A DNA stretch of 64,000 bases from contig NZ_PJCF01000012.1 of NCBI RefSeq assembly GCF_002835935.1, positions 1-64,000 of the forward strand. The letters run 5' to 3'. The notes under the pieces are model-generated. The model was not told the DNA's origin and did no database searches. It worked only from the letters and a program-made list of their open reading frames with translations. The stretch comes from Paraglaciecola sp. MB-3u-78. GTDB lineage: Bacteria > Pseudomonadota > Gammaproteobacteria > Enterobacterales > Alteromonadaceae. Numbering within the stretch: the first letter of the stretch is position 1; the number at the start of each line of letters is the position of its first letter. Below are positions 55,956-64,000 of the stretch, piece by piece. The position numbers and the translations under genes are program-made.

Positions 55956-58268
55956 ATGATGAAAAATATAAAAAAAGCTGAGCATTTGGCTGCTACTAAA
56001 CATTTATTTAATCAATCACTTTGCGCTATGGCAGTAGGAGCTGTGTTATTTACAAGTAGCAGTCTGCATGCCCAACAGAGTGAACAGAAGAAAGGCCTTG
56101 AACGAATTGAGGTCACAGCCCGCAAAACCGTTGAAAGTTTGCAGGAAGTCCCGGTTTCAATCACCTCAATTGGCGCAATTGAACTGGATGAAAAAGGCAT
56201 TTCGGTGCTAACCGAAATTCAGCAATTTTCCCCCAACACCACTTTGCAGAACAGTCGTGGTACTAACTCCACCCTAACTGCATTTATACGTGGTGTAGGT
56301 CAACAAGATCCACTTTGGGGTTATGAACCAGGCGTTGGGATTTATATTGATGATGTTTATGTTGCCCGTCCTCAAGGTGCTGTTTTTGACTTGTTAGACG
56401 TTGAGCGCATAGAGGTTTTACGTGGCCCACAAGGCAGCTTGTACGGTAAAAACACGGTAGGCGGTGCACTTAAATACGTGACCAAAGAGATGAGCGGTGA
56501 TACTGAGTTAAATGTAAAGGGCACATTAGGTAGCTACAATCAGCGCGATCTGAAAATTACTGGTCAATTTCCTATAATTGAAGACACATTATATGTTGGA
56601 TTTGGTTTAGCTGACCTATCTCGTGATGGATATGGAGAATATTTGCAATCAGCTTTACCCAATCAGGATTTAGAAAACTACAACAAAGATCTAACTGCAG
56701 CGCGTGTCACCATAGAATTTACGCCACGTGACGATTTGTTTTTTCGTTTAGCTTGGGATAAAACAACCGATGATTCTAATTCTAAAGGCGGCTATCGTTT
56801 ATTACCCAGCCTATTAACGGACGCTCCGGTACCTGACAGTGTCTTTGATTCCTACACCAGTTTGCCAACGGAAAATAAAGTAGAATTGGAAGGCATAAGT
56901 CTAACTGCGCGCTGGGATATAAACGATGCTATGAGCCTCAAATATGTTGGTTCCACACGTGAAAGTTACTCACCTACCAATATTGATTTTGATAACACCG
57001 CTCTTGATATTTTTGATGTCCCAGCTATTTATGAAGACGATAATAGCTCCCATGAAGTGCAATTTAATTATTCCGGCGATGGTTTAAATATCGTTGGCGG
57101 TATTTACTATTATGATGGCGAGTCTTGTGGTCAGTTTGAAGCAATCTTAGGATTCTTGGGGCGTGCAGCATTTGGCACTCCGGTTTTAACGCGTGAGGTG
57201 AGTGGCTGTAACAACAGTGAAAGTACTGCAGTCTATGCCCAAGGTTCTTACGATATTACCGAACAATTATCGGTCACTATCGGTGCTCGATATACAGACG
57301 AAGAAAAGCAAGCCGTAGTCAAAAATGGTTTGATCTTTGATAATGTTTATCCAGAATCGGGTTGGATACCAGGCTATGTTCGTCCAAGTGGTGACATAGT
57401 ACCTCAAGTTTTAGGCAGTGATTCCGATGGAGATGGTGTTTTAGATTCTCCCTCAGTTCAAAGTTGGTCGCGTTTTACTCCTAGAATAGGCTTAGAATAT
57501 CAAGCGAATCCAGACTTGATGTTTTTTGCCAGTTATTCACAGGGCTTTAAATCTGGTACTTTTAACCCTCGTGCAACCGTTAACGAGCCAGGCGTAAATC
57601 CAGAAATTGTCGATTCAATTGAAGTGGGCATGAAAAGTGACTGGTCAGATAACTTGCGGGTTAACTTAACCTTGTTCTCTCTGGATCACGAAGATCGCCA
57701 GTATATTGGTTTACTCCCTACTGATGATGTCACAGTGTTAAACCAATTTTTGTCTAACGTGGCGGCGACATCAGCAACTGGCATAGAAGCAGAAATAACC
57801 TACTTAGCGACGGATAATCTAACCTTTGATTTCTCATTAGGTACGATTAATTCTAAAATTGAAGAAAATAACGCGGTTCCACCCCTTATCGGAATTTCGA
57901 ATACACCGGACTTAACCTATAACCTTGCTGCAAATTATGTGCTAGAAAGTGATATTGGGGCCTTTACCTTTAACGCTAATTATTATTATCGAGGTGATTA
58001 TCGCTTGTTTGAAGACAGTGATCAGCTTCAAGAAGAAGGTTACGGTATTCTCAATGCCAGCGTTAATTGGCAAAGTGATGGTGGTCAATGGTACGGCGGC
58101 TTACACCTTAAAAACTTAACTGATGAAGAGTATTTAGTTGGTGGTTATAATTTTGCTGTAGACAATGGCGATGGAACCTTTGGACCAGGATTGGGTGGAG
58201 ATACCACTCTAATTGGTTATTATGGCGACCCTCGGACAGTTAGCTTAACAGTCGGTTATAGATTTTAA
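55956..58268 (+). CDS. TonB-dependent receptor
   Basis: 770 residues (ATG 55956, with AGGAC before it; the next codon is also ATG). Signal peptide to about 39 (HAQQ). Plug: ERIEVTARKTVESLQEVPVSIT, then IQQFSPNTTLQNSRG, VERIEVLRGPQGSLYGKNTVGG; barrel to the final Phe (SLTVGYRF). The ERIEVTARK/VPVSITS type is the sugar/polyphenol-type receptor of Alteromonadales, energised by TonB. Divergent from the PHB operon, so it may take up 3-hydroxybutyrate oligomers. A terminator follows at 58289. Confidence 0.9.
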   Translation: MMKNIKKAEHLAATKHLFNQSLCAMAVGAVLFTSSSLHAQQSEQKKGLERIEVTARKTVESLQEVPVSITSIGAIELDEKGISVLTEIQQFSPNTTLQNSRGTNSTLTAFIRGVGQQDPLWGYEPGVGIYIDDVYVARPQGAVFDLLDVERIEVLRGPQGSLYGKNTVGGALKYVTKEMSGDTELNVKGTLGSYNQRDLKITGQFPIIEDTLYVGFGLADLSRDGYGEYLQSALPNQDLENYNKDLTAARVTIEFTPRDDLFFRLAWDKTTDDSNSKGGYRLLPSLLTDAPVPDSVFDSYTSLPTENKVELEGISLTARWDINDAMSLKYVGSTRESYSPTNIDFDNTALDIFDVPAIYEDDNSSHEVQFNYSGDGLNIVGGIYYYDGESCGQFEAILGFLGRAAFGTPVLTREVSGCNNSESTAVYAQGSYDITEQLSVTIGARYTDEEKQAVVKNGLIFDNVYPESGWIPGYVRPSGDIVPQVLGSDSDGDGVLDSPSVQSWSRFTPRIGLEYQANPDLMFFASYSQGFKSGTFNPRATVNEPGVNPEIVDSIEVGMKSDWSDNLRVNLTLFSLDHEDRQYIGLLPTDDVTVLNQFLSNVAATSATGIEAEITYLATDNLTFDFSLGTINSKIEENNAVPPLIGISNTPDLTYNLAANYVLESDIGAFTFNANYYYRGDYRLFEDSDQLQEEGYGILNASVNWQSDGGQWYGGLHLKNLTDEEYLVGGYNFAVDNGDGTFGPGLGGDTTLIGYYGDPRTVSLTVGYRF

Positions 58269-58288
58269 ATTAAACTGATAACGTTTCA

Positions 58289-58309
58289 GGCAGCTTCGGC
58301 TGCCTTTTT
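58289..58309 (+). terminator. Rho-independent terminator after the TonB receptor
   Basis: GGCAGC-TTCG-GCTGCC stem (58289-58304) with the stable TTCG tetraloop and TTTTT right after. Starts 21 bases past the TonB receptor stop, so the response regulator that follows has its own promoter. Confidence 0.92.
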
Positions 58310-58398
58310 ACGTTTATCCATTGGCTTAACTCTAAAATAATCATACCCTTACGCCTTGTTGTTAACTCAATCAGTTCTAGTTCATAAAGGTTAAATTG

Positions 58399-59046
58399 AT
58401 GCAAGCACGAGCCATTGTTGCAGATGATCACCCCTTATTCCGAAGTGCATTAAAACATGCGGTTTTAGGTACGTTAGGTGACAACATATTAGAATCTGCG
58501 AGTTTTGATGAAACTTTAGATCTATTAAACATTCATCAAAATATCGAACTGGTATTTTTAGACTTAAATATGCCAGGTAATCAAGGACTCACGGGGCTGA
58601 CTATTCTACGTAACAATTACCCTGATGTATTAGTGGTAATAGTGTCAGCAGAGGAACGCCCAGATATCATTAAAAAAGCTATCGACTTTGGCTCAAGCGG
58701 TTATATTCCTAAATCGACCCCGTTGCCCATTATCACTCAAGCTGTGGTGCAAATATTAGATGGCCAAATCTGGGTGCCAGAGGACATGCTAAACGATGTT
58801 AAACATCTCGATAACTCCGAATACAAAAATTTTGCTACTCGAATCGAATTGCTCACGCCGCATCAATTTAGAGTGTTGCAATTGATGGCCGATGGGCTGC
58901 TTAATAAACAAATTGCCTACGAATTGCAAGTGAGTGAGTCCACCATTAAACAACATGTGTCTGCGGTCCTCAATAAACTTGGATTCAATAACCGCACTCA
59001 GGCAGGAGTGATGTTTAAAAGTGTCATGACCATAGTAGAAGAGTAA
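58399..59046 (+). CDS. NarL/FixJ-type response regulator
   Basis: 215 residues from ATG 58399, AAGG 8 bases ahead (a TTG at 58396 adds one Met). Receiver: ADDHPLFRSALK with the acidic pair, LVFLDLNMPG with phospho-Asp, VSAEERPD, GYIPKST (Lys). LuxR HTH: LTPHQFRVLQLMADGLLNKQIAYELQVSESTIKQH. No kinase is nearby, so it is an orphan. In related bacteria such regulators sit next to the 3-hydroxybutyrate genes, so a role in controlling this locus is likely. Confidence 0.9.
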   Translation: MQARAIVADDHPLFRSALKHAVLGTLGDNILESASFDETLDLLNIHQNIELVFLDLNMPGNQGLTGLTILRNNYPDVLVVIVSAEERPDIIKKAIDFGSSGYIPKSTPLPIITQAVVQILDGQIWVPEDMLNDVKHLDNSEYKNFATRIELLTPHQFRVLQLMADGLLNKQIAYELQVSESTIKQHVSAVLNKLGFNNRTQAGVMFKSVMTIVEE

Positions 59047-59080
59047 TAGCCAGTTGTCCGCGGCTTAATTCAGAAAAATG

Positions 59081-60293
59081 CAGGGCAATCGCATTAAAAT
59101 ATTTGTAGCAGTTTCAGCAAGTAATCATTATCCCAACCTGCCATTTGCCGCTTAATCTTAATACCTACCTTATTATCATTATCTGACGTTAATAAATTCA
59201 AAGATATGTGGCGTAATATTGCCATGTTTTGATCTGCATATCCTTGACGAATTCGACAATGATCTTCGTCAAATGCCATATCTAATCTCCAGTGAAGATT
59301 ATTCTCTACACCCCAATGAGCACGTACATAGTGAGCAAATTTCTCTGCATCGTTATGCTTAACGCTACTAATAAAGTATCGCGTTTCTTCTGACCATTCG
59401 TTCGCAAGAAATCTTCTTGATTTGACGCTAACAATACTGGCAAGGTGTGGGTGAGTATGATGCTCAGTAAGCCAGTCAATTCGGTTGCAGGAAGTCACTG
59501 TTCTTTCTTCAATACGGCCATGCCCTGAATCAATACTCTTATAAGTATTTAACGTGCCCTCATAACTTTTAGGGGTATTTTCAAAGAATAAAATCACATC
59601 ATCATGTAGGGTGCTTTGATTTCCTTTCAGTGCGGTTAAATAATCAGCGCCTTTACTCACGATCAGTTCAGCCGATTTCTTTTGTGTGTTTAATGCATCG
59701 GTTGTGATGATACTGCCTGTGATGTCTAAGTTTTTGAGTAGGGAAGGTAAGGCGGTTATTTCATTCGATTTTTCATCAACTTTCACTTGTCCAAGTGCCA
59801 GCTGATTATCATGTGACCATGCGCTAACCATATAAATAGCTGATTTATTAGATGACTTATCATGAGTGCGTCGAAGGCATTTACCGTCAATAGCGATCAC
59901 ATCGCCCGTGACATTTTTTACTATCTCTTTGATCCAGCTAGAAAAACAGGTTTGAAATTGCTCAGGATCAATTAAGGAAAAAATACGTCCCAAAGTATCA
60001 TGAGACGGAATACCATTTTCTAGGGATAAATATTGTTCAAACCAAGTGCGTTTAATGTTGGCAAATTTTTCAATGGCAACCCAGCCATCACAGCCACAGA
60101 TAACGGCACATAGGGTAATAAAAAAGATGTCATCTAATTTATGTAATTGTTTTCTTAGAAGACGAGGATCTTCAATGTCTTTGAAATGTTCGATAAGTGT
60201 GGGCTTGTATTTGGTCATATTACGTCGCGTAAAGCGAAGTAATAGATCAAATTAGGGGATCTGTGTCAAGCCATTTTTAATGCGATTGCCCTG
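59081..60293. mobile_element. ISAs1-family insertion sequence
   Basis: 1213 bp. Perfect inverted ends CAGGGCAATCGCATTAAAA; 10-bp target duplication CAGAAAAATG at 59071-59080 and 60294-60303. ISAs1 elements make 8-10 bp duplications. Inserted 24 bases after the response regulator stop. One complete transposase. Confidence 0.96.
59094..60218 (-). CDS. ISAs1-family transposase
   Basis: 374 residues. Motifs: HFKDIEDPRLLRKQLHKLDDI (start), DVIAIDGKCLRRTHD (first Asp), IITTDALNTQKKSAELI (second Asp), HWGVENNLHWRLDMAFDEDHCRIR (Glu), all in frame. Complete, so likely still active. Confidence 0.95.
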   Translation of the reverse strand: MTKYKPTLIEHFKDIEDPRLLRKQLHKLDDIFFITLCAVICGCDGWVAIEKFANIKRTWFEQYLSLENGIPSHDTLGRIFSLIDPEQFQTCFSSWIKEIVKNVTGDVIAIDGKCLRRTHDKSSNKSAIYMVSAWSHDNQLALGQVKVDEKSNEITALPSLLKNLDITGSIITTDALNTQKKSAELIVSKGADYLTALKGNQSTLHDDVILFFENTPKSYEGTLNTYKSIDSGHGRIEERTVTSCNRIDWLTEHHTHPHLASIVSVKSRRFLANEWSEETRYFISSVKHNDAEKFAHYVRAHWGVENNLHWRLDMAFDEDHCRIRQGYADQNMAILRHISLNLLTSDNDNKVGIKIKRQMAGWDNDYLLKLLQIF

Positions 60294-60402
60294 CAGAAAA
60301 ATGCGCGACCCATTTAATAAGCAATTACATATGCTAAAATTTACAGGGCAATATCATCATCAAAAAATATTCGAACGTTATATGTAGCTAGCGTCATCCC
60401 GT

Positions 60403-61875
60403 TTATTTAGGTCCAATCGAAGAAAAAACAATACTGTCATCAACTACTGACTCATAGCTTAAGCTCATGCGATCAAGTATATAATTTTGATTGAGTCTCC
60501 AAGGCTTATTCCGACCCTGTTTGGGCATCTTATCCAATGCACGAGTAATATAGCCTGAGGTGAAATTAATGAAAGGCTCAGCCTCAATGCTATTAACGGG
60601 AAGGACCGGCTGACAGTAATGATGTTGATGCTTATCCATGTGGTTAATCAAACGGCATAGATACTGTCCGACTAAATCTGACTTCAGGGTCCAAGACGCA
60701 TTGGTATAACCCATTGAAAATGCAAAGTTAGGTAAACCACTCAACATCATGCCTTTGTAACAATAACTGTCAGCGGCATTAAATGGTTTGTTATCAACGC
60801 TTAGTTCATATGAACCGAGTATTTCTAAATTGAGTCCGGTTGCTGTCACAATAATATCTGCTGCCAGTACTTCGCCGGTCTGCAACTTAATCCCAGTAGC
60901 GGTAAAGGAGTCTATATGTTCAGTGACGACACTGGCCGAACCGTTTTTTATGGCATCAAATAAATCACCGTCAGGCACTAGGCAAGCCCGTTGGTCCCAA
61001 GGTTGATAGCTGGGTTTAAAGTGTTTATCAACAGGGTAATCCTCTCCCAGAGCATCAATTACGCCGTCTCGTATGGCTTTCTTTGCAGTCTCAGGGCGTC
61101 GCCTAGCCATGCTATACATAAACATGCCTTGTAGTATTTTGTTCCAACGGCTGAGACTATAAGCGAGTTTAGCTGGCAGATAGCGGCGCATCACATTAGC
61201 AAAGGCATCTTGTGAAGATCTTGAGGCTATATAGGTAGGAGAGCGCTGTAACATAGTGACATGACCAGCAGTGGTTGCCATGGCCGGAACAATAGTAACG
61301 GCAGTCGCACCACTACCAATGACAATCACGTTTTTACCCGCGTAATCGATGTTTTTTGGCCAATGTTGCGGATGAATTACTTCACCTGAAAAATTCTCAA
61401 CGCCTTTAAAAGCTGGAGTGTAACCATTAGCGTAATTATAATAACCAGCACCAGAAAAAAAGAAGCGGCTGACATACTGGCAACACTCCTCTGTTTTTAG
61501 GTTTTGGATCTCAGTATGCCATTTTGCGCTTGTGCTATCCCAATTGGCCGAGACCACTTTGTGTTCGAATAATATGTGTTTATTGATGCCATTTTCAGTT
61601 GCGGCTTCACAGATATAATGTTTGATATCTTGCCCAGGGGAAATGGCTTTGGGTGAGCGCCAAGGTTTGAAGTTAAAGCCAAAAGTAAACATGTCTGAAT
61701 CAGAACGAATGCCGGGATAGCGAAATAGATCCCAAGTGCCTCCAACTTCGCTACGGGCTTCGATAATAGCGTATGATTTGGTCGGGCAATGCTTCTGAAG
61801 ATGATAGGCCGTCCCGATACCGGAAATGCCAGCGCCAATAATTAGTACGTCTACTTCACTTGTTGTTATGCTCAC
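60403..61875 (-). CDS. Flavin-containing monooxygenase, Baeyer-Villiger type
   Basis: 490 residues. FAD Rossmann loop VLIIGAGISGIGTAYHL, the BVMO fingerprint FSGEVIHPQHWP (family F-x-G-x3-H-x3-W-P), and the NADPH Rossmann VIVIGSGATAVTIVPAM. Oxidises ketones or aldehydes to esters; EthA of Mycobacterium is a close type. The substrate is unknown. Transcribed toward the ISAs1 element. Confidence 0.9.
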   Translation of the reverse strand: MSITTSEVDVLIIGAGISGIGTAYHLQKHCPTKSYAIIEARSEVGGTWDLFRYPGIRSDSDMFTFGFNFKPWRSPKAISPGQDIKHYICEAATENGINKHILFEHKVVSANWDSTSAKWHTEIQNLKTEECCQYVSRFFFSGAGYYNYANGYTPAFKGVENFSGEVIHPQHWPKNIDYAGKNVIVIGSGATAVTIVPAMATTAGHVTMLQRSPTYIASRSSQDAFANVMRRYLPAKLAYSLSRWNKILQGMFMYSMARRRPETAKKAIRDGVIDALGEDYPVDKHFKPSYQPWDQRACLVPDGDLFDAIKNGSASVVTEHIDSFTATGIKLQTGEVLAADIIVTATGLNLEILGSYELSVDNKPFNAADSYCYKGMMLSGLPNFAFSMGYTNASWTLKSDLVGQYLCRLINHMDKHQHHYCQPVLPVNSIEAEPFINFTSGYITRALDKMPKQGRNKPWRLNQNYILDRMSLSYESVVDDSIVFSSIGPK

Positions 61876-62275
61876 TCCACCAATAACCTTGTATGACTGT
61901 CGTTCGCAATTCGCGAGAGTAGGTAATAGCAGACAGTATTACTATTAGGATCATTAGTCAATTAGCGGCTAATTGCATAATGTACATTTTTAAAATGTCA
62001 GCCTGATAAAAGAAAATCCATTTAAAATCAATCGTTTTGATAATCCACTGAGCCATTTTTTAGTTTGATTTTTCCGCTATATTAATGAGTGTCCATTTCA
62101 ATCTAAAGGTAAAGATTTATCTAGAAATGAGCGATATTCTTGTTGCCGGAGTTATACTGATTGGTGTTAAAGACCTATTAGTATAAAACATCCAAAAAAA
62201 ACCCAGCTAACTAGCTGGGGTTTTGTTGAGGTTCAGTAAAACCTGCTATGTGGCGGGTTTTTTATGGTTGTGACT
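61876..62275. other. Non-coding gap with putA terminators
   Basis: 400 bases between two minus-strand genes. It holds the monooxygenase promoter and, at 62197-62262, the two terminator hairpins of putA. Otherwise nothing. Confidence 0.6.
62197..62225 (-). terminator. Rho-independent terminator of putA
   Basis: CCCAGCT-AACT-AGCTGGG stem with A/T runs; on the minus strand it ends in TTTTTTTT. A weaker hairpin (AAACCCGC / GCAGGTTT, about 62238-62256) lies between it and the putA stop, so two stops in tandem. Confidence 0.85.
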
Positions 62276-64000
62276 TTATTCGTCTTCTTCTACCAATGTC
62301 ATAAGTGAAGTATTACCGCCGGATGCAGTTGTATCTATGCTCACCGTTTTTTCGGTTAACAAACGCTGGATCAAGTGGTCATAATACTCAGCGGTGATAA
62401 CGGGAAGTATTGCCCCAGTCCGTTTAGCTAGCATTTGTACCATATAGCTAGAACGATCACTTTCACTGTCTATAACTACACCCGCTAGAGATTCCTCTGC
62501 TAACAATGCTTCTAAGTGATGTAGCTTAGCAACTTGGAATACGCCTTCAGGTGCACCCGTTGCAATAAACTGTTCGCGAAATTCTATCGCTTCAGCATAA
62601 AACAGCTCAGATACCACTGAAATTACCACATTCCCGGTTGCCAACGCGGTAACAATGGATAACATCCAATACTCAAAGGTGACATCTTTATCTGCGAAAC
62701 ACACTAGGACTCCTCTGGGTTCTAAATACAACACATTGGATTCGCCTGTTGGTCCAGGTAACAACTTGGGTCTTTTGAGACGTCTTTCGATGCTGATCAA
62801 CTGAGAGCGCGCCGCCGCTAAGGTGAAATTTAAATCATCAGCCAGTTCTTCTACTATGTCCACTTTGGCAATAGTTGCAAGTAATTGTCGTAATGACGAT
62901 AGCCGAGTATTTAAATCCGTTAAACGCCATTCATGCTCAGAAGTACGGGCAGTTTTCATAAATGTGGCTGCTTCTAACTTGTCTTCTTCGTTGCTTTGTA
63001 GCGCTTTATCGGTGTCAGGCAATAATTCACTAACTGCCCGTGGCGTCGATTTTTCAAACATCAGGCGTGTTAAGTAATTTGGGCCACCTGCTTTCGGACC
63101 AGTTCCAGACAGTCCCCGGCCACCAAACGGCTGAACACCCACTATGGCTCCAATCATGTTTCGGTTCACATAAACGTTTCCGGCGCGAGACAGCTTAACT
63201 AATTCCATGGCTCTGGCATCAATTCGAGTATGAATACCCATGGTCAAACCAAAACCAGTGGCATTAATTTTTTCCACTGTTTTTTCAAGATCATCCGCTT
63301 TGAATCGTACTACGTGGACACAAGGTCCAAATACTTCACGTTTGAGTACTGATATATCTGCAATTTCATAAAGTTTAGGAGCAAAAAATGTACCCTTGTT
63401 TGCGGGCACTTTACACTCATATAACAAGGTTCCATTGTGTTGCATATCTTCAGCATGGGCTTGCAAATTAGCCAAGGCTTTCTGGTCAATAACCGGGCCA
63501 ATATCGGTGGCCAGATAGGCAGGATCACCCACACTTAATTCATGAATTGCGCCAATCAACATTTCGATTACGGTATCAGCAATTTCTTCTTGTAAAAATA
63601 GGACTCTCAGAGCTGAGCAACGTTGGCCTGCGCTTTGAAAACCAGAGGCAATAACGTCATCAACCACTTGTTCTGGCAAGGCAGTTGAGTCAACAATCAT
63701 ACAGTTTTGGCCACCCGTCTCAGCTATCAAAGGGACTTGCTCACCACCTCTTTGTGCCAAAGCGTTAGCAATGACATTACCGGTAACGGTGGAACCGGTA
63801 AACATAACTGCTTTGATCCGCTCATCTGGCAACAGGATTTTTCCTACATCCGGTCCTGCAGCGATCACAGATTGCACCACACCTGCCGGCAAACCAACAT
63901 ATTCCATTAACTCTAAAGCGCGCAGGGCAATTAAACTGGTTTGCTCTGCGGGTTTGGCAATGACGGTATTACCGGTCACTATCGCGGCAGCTACTTGTCC
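62276..64000 (-). CDS. putA: Bifunctional proline dehydrogenase / glutamate semialdehyde dehydrogenase PutA, C-terminal part
   Basis: The frame is open to the right edge (GQVAAAIVTGNTVIAKPAEQT), so the N-terminal DNA-binding and proline dehydrogenase domains lie outside. Visible: aldehyde dehydrogenase domain with FTGSTVTGNVIA, ETGGQNCMIVDS (Glu) and SAGQRCSALRVLFLQ (catalytic Cys), PFGGRGLSGTGPKAGGPNYL (loop closing the active site), followed by about 250 residues of the C-terminal trifunctional-type extension, which pairs with the ALDH domain in long PutA proteins. Oxidises glutamate semialdehyde to glutamate with NAD. Confidence 0.95.
   Translation of the reverse strand, partial: GQVAAAIVTGNTVIAKPAEQTSLIALRALELMEYVGLPAGVVQSVIAAGPDVGKILLPDERIKAVMFTGSTVTGNVIANALAQRGGEQVPLIAETGGQNCMIVDSTALPEQVVDDVIASGFQSAGQRCSALRVLFLQEEIADTVIEMLIGAIHELSVGDPAYLATDIGPVIDQKALANLQAHAEDMQHNGTLLYECKVPANKGTFFAPKLYEIADISVLKREVFGPCVHVVRFKADDLEKTVEKINATGFGLTMGIHTRIDARAMELVKLSRAGNVYVNRNMIGAIVGVQPFGGRGLSGTGPKAGGPNYLTRLMFEKSTPRAVSELLPDTDKALQSNEEDKLEAATFMKTARTSEHEWRLTDLNTRLSSLRQLLATIAKVDIVEELADDLNFTLAAARSQLISIERRLKRPKLLPGPTGESNVLYLEPRGVLVCFADKDVTFEYWMLSIVTALATGNVVISVVSELFYAEAIEFREQFIATGAPEGVFQVAKLHHLEALLAEESLAGVVIDSESDRSSYMVQMLAKRTGAILPVITAEYYDHLIQRLLTEKTVSIDTTASGGNTSLMTLVEEDE

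Noticed and set aside
1-64000. CRISPR arrays, tRNA, rRNA or prophage
   Set aside because: No spaced direct repeats, no cloverleaf or rRNA text, and no structural phage genes seen. A lysin-like gene alone is not a prophage.

Overview
The window looks like chromosomal DNA of a marine gammaproteobacterium of the Alteromonadales, most like Paraglaciecola/Glaciecola. This is inferred from the AT-leaning composition, the comEC-msbA-lpxK-ycaR-kdsB block, a degenerate PEP-CTERM tail, many TonB receptors and SulP/USP pairs, and the low number of tightly packed operons. No rRNA, tRNA, CRISPR array or prophage is visible.

Layout. 1-2.2 kb: decayed transposon DNA (IS66 remnant with at least four lesions, IS630-like tail). 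2.3-8.2 kb: glyoxalase I, then a divergent redox/regulatory cluster: cytochrome b, QseC/QseB-like two-component system, and on the other strand a PepSY protein, a ferric-reductase-like flavocytochrome and a DUF2271 protein. 8.3-14.6 kb: DUF533/TerB-like protein, zinc-ribbon protein, sulfotransferase, UbiB-like kinase, a PG-binding/M15 peptidase without signal peptide, RhlE helicase. 14.9-18.8 kb: an Hsp70-like gene (YegD type) cut by an IS1595-family element that is itself cut by an rve-type IS; both insertions have exact target duplications and both broken frames rejoin perfectly on paper. 19.2-22.5 kb: SulP anion transporter plus tandem universal stress protein, and a MYG1-family protein. 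22.7-34.9 kb: a decaying stretch with truncated M20 amidohydrolase, solute-binding protein, PLP enzyme with one stop, GAF-EAL protein and TonB receptor remnants, mixed with intact genes (second RhlE-like helicase, spermidine-synthase-like protein, SDR, solute-binding protein, tandem GST_N protein). 35-45 kb: conserved envelope/competence block DUF2062 <> comEC-msbA-lpxK-ycaR-kdsB-SDR, an intact IS66-type IS with 8-bp target duplication, and ycaQ. 45-51.4 kb: glutaredoxin-like, S4, wax-ester synthase, DUF2145 pair, XRE regulator and J-domain-like protein.

51.4-59 kb is the most coherent accessory module: 3-hydroxybutyrate dehydrogenase, a circularly permuted (type II order) secreted PHB depolymerase, a secreted MetX-fold hydrolase, a GntP permease, and divergently a TonB receptor and an orphan NarL-type response regulator. 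Together these suggest outside-to-inside use of polyhydroxybutyrate or its oligomers: outer-membrane capture, periplasmic hydrolysis, inner-membrane import of 3-hydroxybutyrate and oxidation to acetoacetate. An ISAs1 element with a 10-bp target duplication sits at its edge. The window ends with a Baeyer-Villiger-type flavin monooxygenase and the 3' part of putA, followed by tandem terminators.
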